Shown: piece by piece, positions 19,925-22,362 of the stretch
Position numbering within the stretch: position 1 is the stretch's first letter
How the letters are laid out: each line of letters starts with the position of its first letter
Origin: a virus
Virus record (IMG/VR): IMGVR_UViG_3300040801_006079
Coordinates: 1 to 22,362 of that record
DNA length: 22,362 nucleotides
Direction: 5' to 3' (one strand)
Notes under the pieces: generated by a model
Seen by the model: the letters and a program-made list of their open reading frames with translations, nothing else
Told to the model about the DNA's origin: nothing
The model's database searches: none
Position numbers and translations under genes: made by a program

Positions 19925-22204
19925 TTATCCGAAGTGGGGGGCAAAGCTCAGCGTGCAGTTGGGTCGCATGTTCTCGGCCATCAGCTGCGCCTGGTCGACG
20001 CTCACGATCTTGCCGTCGCGCGCGATGTGGCTCAGCTCGCTGCGCGGCTCGCCAAAGCGCCCGTCGAAGATCACCATCTGCCGCACGCCGTTGGCCCGCG
20101 CGGCGGCGATGGTGGAGATGTTCTGCGCGTGCTTGGTCTCGGTCCGCGCGATCAGCAGCGCGCGCTGCTGCGCATTCAGGCGCGGCCCGCCCTCAACCTG
20201 GTTGGCGATGCGGTTGGCCAGCGCCTGCGCGCCTTCGCCCTCGGCCCGGCCCTCGGCCAGCGCCTGGAAGATCGCGGCGCGCGTCTGTTCGCCCACGTCG
20301 ATCAGCCCGGCCCTGGTCCCGCCCTGGGCGATGATCTCGCGCATTACCGGATCAGGGATGCCGGTGGCAAAGCCCGATTGCTCGATCCCCTCGGCCACCT
20401 GCCGCGCGACCAGCAGGTAATGCGCCTGGTGCTTGGCCGAAAGGTCCAGCGTCCAGGCCTCAAGGTTCAGCAGCTCGATGATCTGGCGGATCAGGCTGTC
20501 ATCCGCCTTGGTCTCGATCAGCGCGGTCTCCAGCGCTTTCTCGCCGCTGGCGCGCAGCACGTCGATCGCGATGCGCCCGGCTTCATCGCCCCAGCCTTCG
20601 AAGGTGGGCACCAGCACCTGCTCGAACGTCTCGGCCAGCGGGCCTTGCTGGCGCTGCAGCGCCTCGACCAGCACCAGCCCGCGCGCGATCGCCTCGGCGC
20701 TGGCCTGCGTCGCATCCTCGGGCAGCCAGTCCGGGCCGATCGGGTTGTCGCTCTTGATCTGGGCAGGCTGCCGCCCGACCTTTTTGCCGGGACCGCGAAG
20801 AAGGTTCGCAGCCTTCGCGCCGTCCTCGGTATCGCAGTTCGGGCAGACGCCGCCCTTGATCGGCGCACCGCAATCGCCGCACCAGACCTCTTCCTCGTCT
20901 TCGCTCGCATCGGGCGCGGGCAGCGCCATCACCTGCCCCTCGGGCACCACCACCAGGTTGAACGGCCGCACGAAGAAGCGATGGCTGTCATCGGCATCGC
21001 GCCCGGTCTCCTGCCGGTATTCGAACAGCGTGATCGCCCCGGCCTGCAGTTCCTTCAGCTTGCGCTCGATCGCCTTGTCCTCGTCCTCCTGCAGGGCGAG
21101 GACGGTATCGGTGTTCCAGTAGAGCTCCAGCCGACGCCCGCGCTGCTGCGCGCTGCGCTGGAAATCGGGCAGCAGGCTGCGCTGCAGTTCGTCGGCCAGC
21201 TGGCGGGCCAGCGGCAGCACGCCGTTGTGCCAGGCCAGGCGGCGCAGCTCCTCCATCGTCGCGCCGACCTTGGTCTGCTCCAGCCCCGCGCCGAAGCCGA
21301 CCACCGCGGCCGGGATGCCTAGGCACGCGCACACGCGCTCCTCGGCCCGGTTGGAACCGTGGGTCAGGTTCATCTGCTCGGGATTGAAACCGAAGCTCTC
21401 CACCCGCGTATCCGCGCCCATCACCAGCGGCCCGCCGCGATTGTCGCCGCCAAATGCCTGCTTGAACCACGCCTTGGTCGCCTCGACATCGTCGGCCACC
21501 GGCATCGATCCGCCGCGCGGGGAAATCACCACGCCCGGCACGCCCATGTTGCGCAGCAGGCTGGCGATGAAGTTGCTCGATTCCAGATCGGTGAAGATCT
21601 CGCGGATCACGCCCTGAATGGGCGAGAGGCCCTTCATCAGGTTGCGCGGGTTGAGGCCGTGGCGAAAGTGGACGACATCGGCCGGGTCCAGCACCATCCG
21701 GCCCGCCCCAGTGCCCGGCGTGTATTCGTAGTGCGAGATGAAGGCGCCGCCATCCAGCGCAGCCTTGGGCTCCATCATCCACCAGGGCACCCACCACAGC
21801 TCGATTGGCTTGCCCACGCCGTTCCTCACCTTCACCAGGTATGCGTTGCCGTCGATCAGGTAGGACAGCACGATCGCGCCCCACAGCGCGATATCGCCGT
21901 AGAATTCGTTCGGGCGCTGGATCAGGGCCAGCAGTTCGTGATCCTCCAGCTGCTCGATCTCACCATCGGCCTTGCGCTCGCGCAGCGCCAGGGTCGCCTC
22001 GGGCAGCGCGCGCTGCACCCACATGATCGGTGCGGTGACCACGCTGGCATCCAGGCCATCGCCGATCTCGCTCTGGTAATCGAAGCGGGTGCGGCGCAGC
22101 AGCCGGTCGAACAGCACCGGCTGCCCCGGATGGCGCATAGCGCGCACGGCGGACATGATCTGGCCGAGCCCCGCCGCCAGCGCCTTGGTGAAGATGTTGC
22201 TCAT
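19925..22204 (-). CDS. Phage portal protein (HK97 type) fused to a MuF-like minor head domain
   Basis: At 759 aa this is much longer than the 400-500 aa usual for HK97-type portals. Residues about 1-430 look like the portal, the dodecameric DNA-translocation channel at the capsid vertex: an N-terminal basic segment, the IDGNAYLVKVRNGVG region, VVHFRHGLNPRNLMKGLSPI, and FGAGLEQTKVGATMEELRR. Residues 442-457 form a zinc-ribbon-like motif, C442-x2-C445-x8-C454-x2-C457. The C-terminal part, ending with ARTETKHAQNIS near residue 687, then DGRFG, ARDGKIVSVDQAQ and MRPNCTLSFAP, matches the Mu gpF/SPP1 gp7 minor head family. The start is the ATG overlapping the upstream ORF (ATGA), with AAGGA about 10 nt before it. 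The protease gene follows after 12 nt. Portal identity is firm. The MuF call rests on C-terminal motifs. Confidence 0.93.
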   Translation of the reverse strand: MSNIFTKALAAGLGQIMSAVRAMRHPGQPVLFDRLLRRTRFDYQSEIGDGLDASVVTAPIMWVQRALPEATLALRERKADGEIEQLEDHELLALIQRPNEFYGDIALWGAIVLSYLIDGNAYLVKVRNGVGKPIELWWVPWWMMEPKAALDGGAFISHYEYTPGTGAGRMVLDPADVVHFRHGLNPRNLMKGLSPIQGVIREIFTDLESSNFIASLLRNMGVPGVVISPRGGSMPVADDVEATKAWFKQAFGGDNRGGPLVMGADTRVESFGFNPEQMNLTHGSNRAEERVCACLGIPAAVVGFGAGLEQTKVGATMEELRRLAWHNGVLPLARQLADELQRSLLPDFQRSAQQRGRRLELYWNTDTVLALQEDEDKAIERKLKELQAGAITLFEYRQETGRDADDSHRFFVRPFNLVVVPEGQVMALPAPDASEDEEEVWCGDCGAPIKGGVCPNCDTEDGAKAANLLRGPGKKVGRQPAQIKSDNPIGPDWLPEDATQASAEAIARGLVLVEALQRQQGPLAETFEQVLVPTFEGWGDEAGRIAIDVLRASGEKALETALIETKADDSLIRQIIELLNLEAWTLDLSAKHQAHYLLVARQVAEGIEQSGFATGIPDPVMREIIAQGGTRAGLIDVGEQTRAAIFQALAEGRAEGEGAQALANRIANQVEGGPRLNAQQRALLIARTETKHAQNISTIAAARANGVRQMVIFDGRFGEPRSELSHIARDGKIVSVDQAQLMAENMRPNCTLSFAPHFG

Positions 22205-22362
22205 GCCAGGATGTCCTTCAGGTTGGCGAGGGCCTCGTCGGGCAGCCAGATCGAGTTCTCGTTGCCCAGCACCACGCGCCGCAGCACCGCGCCGCCCGGC
22301 TTCGACTGGATCGTCACCACGCCGCCCGCGCCGCTCGAAAGAAGGTGCGTGCCCTCCTTCAT
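22201..22362 (-). CDS. Small hypothetical protein upstream of the portal (53 aa, possibly 5'-incomplete)
   Basis: The reverse strand reads MKEGTHLLSS... to ...NLKDILA and stop, 53 codons from an ATG that is exactly the last three bases of the window. The real start could lie further upstream, outside the window. The stop overlaps the portal start as ATGA, so the two are probably translationally coupled. The protein has a Gly/Val-rich start and ends in an amphipathic stretch (LPDEALANLKDIL). I recognise no domain. In this position, normally between the terminase and the portal, small unnamed proteins are common. Function unknown. Confidence 0.55.
   Translation of the reverse strand: MKEGTHLLSSGAGGVVTIQSKPGGAVLRRVVLGNENSIWLPDEALANLKDILA

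Noticed and set aside
19106-21322. Long plus-strand open frame (738 codons) opposite portal and protease
   Set aside because: It is antisense to two well-supported genes, is rich in Arg/Leu/His as expected of a GC-biased shadow frame, and shows no family motif.
1-22362. tRNA genes, integrase, att sites, insertion sequences
   Set aside because: I saw no cloverleaf-like sequence, recombinase motif or terminal inverted repeats with a transposase frame anywhere in the window.

Overview
This window is the late, virion-building part of a tailed-phage genome (free phage or prophage) with siphovirus-type tail genes. Every gene I can support lies on the minus strand, so transcription runs from 22362 down to 1. 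The DNA is GC-rich with strong G/C preference at third codon positions. Protein style and the tail-tip gene order suggest an alphaproteobacterial host, perhaps Sphingomonadales/Erythrobacter-like; this is an inference from the sequence alone. No integrase, repressor, replication gene, terminase, tRNA or host gene is visible. The window begins exactly on a stop codon (1-3) and ends exactly on a start codon (22360-22362).

Head module (22362 to about 14763): a 53-aa ORF, a portal fused to a MuF-like minor head domain with a zinc-ribbon motif in between, an HK97-type prohead protease, a 354-bp gene-free gap with a perfect 12-bp inverted repeat, the HK97-fold major capsid protein, a gap with three strong GC-rich hairpins, three small proteins of unknown role, a gp6-like connector, two tandem small membrane proteins that look like paralogues, a head-closure-like protein and a gp10-like neck protein.

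Tail module (14770 to 4245): tail terminator, major tail tube protein, tail assembly chaperone with an apparent -1 frameshift extension (gpG/gpGT style), tape measure protein, two distal-tail/tail-hub-like proteins, an NlpC/P60-like tail protein, and a 1598-aa gpJ-like host-specificity protein. The order from tape measure to host-specificity protein resembles that of gene transfer agents and many alphaproteobacterial siphophages.

Fibre/host-range module (4245 to 611): two paralogous small tail proteins flanking a set of small genes. Between them are a 45-aa lipoprotein (spanin-like), a 47-aa ORF, a structural protein and a relatively A/T-rich receptor-binding/fibre gene. Next come a conserved small membrane-associated protein, a protein built of seven 28-29-aa repeats, a beta-sandwich fibre-adaptor-like protein and a 40-aa Cys-containing peptide. 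The window ends (558 to 1) with a Mu Gam-like DNA-end-binding protein, an early-type gene not expected beside HK97-type structural genes.

Most neighbours overlap by 1, 4 or 8 nt (TGATG, ATGA, GTGA), so much of the region is translationally coupled. The main breaks are around the major capsid gene. I see no obviously new defence or mobile system. The most interesting items are the frameshift site, the tandem small membrane proteins, the structured gaps around the capsid gene, the tiny unlisted genes and the repeat protein.
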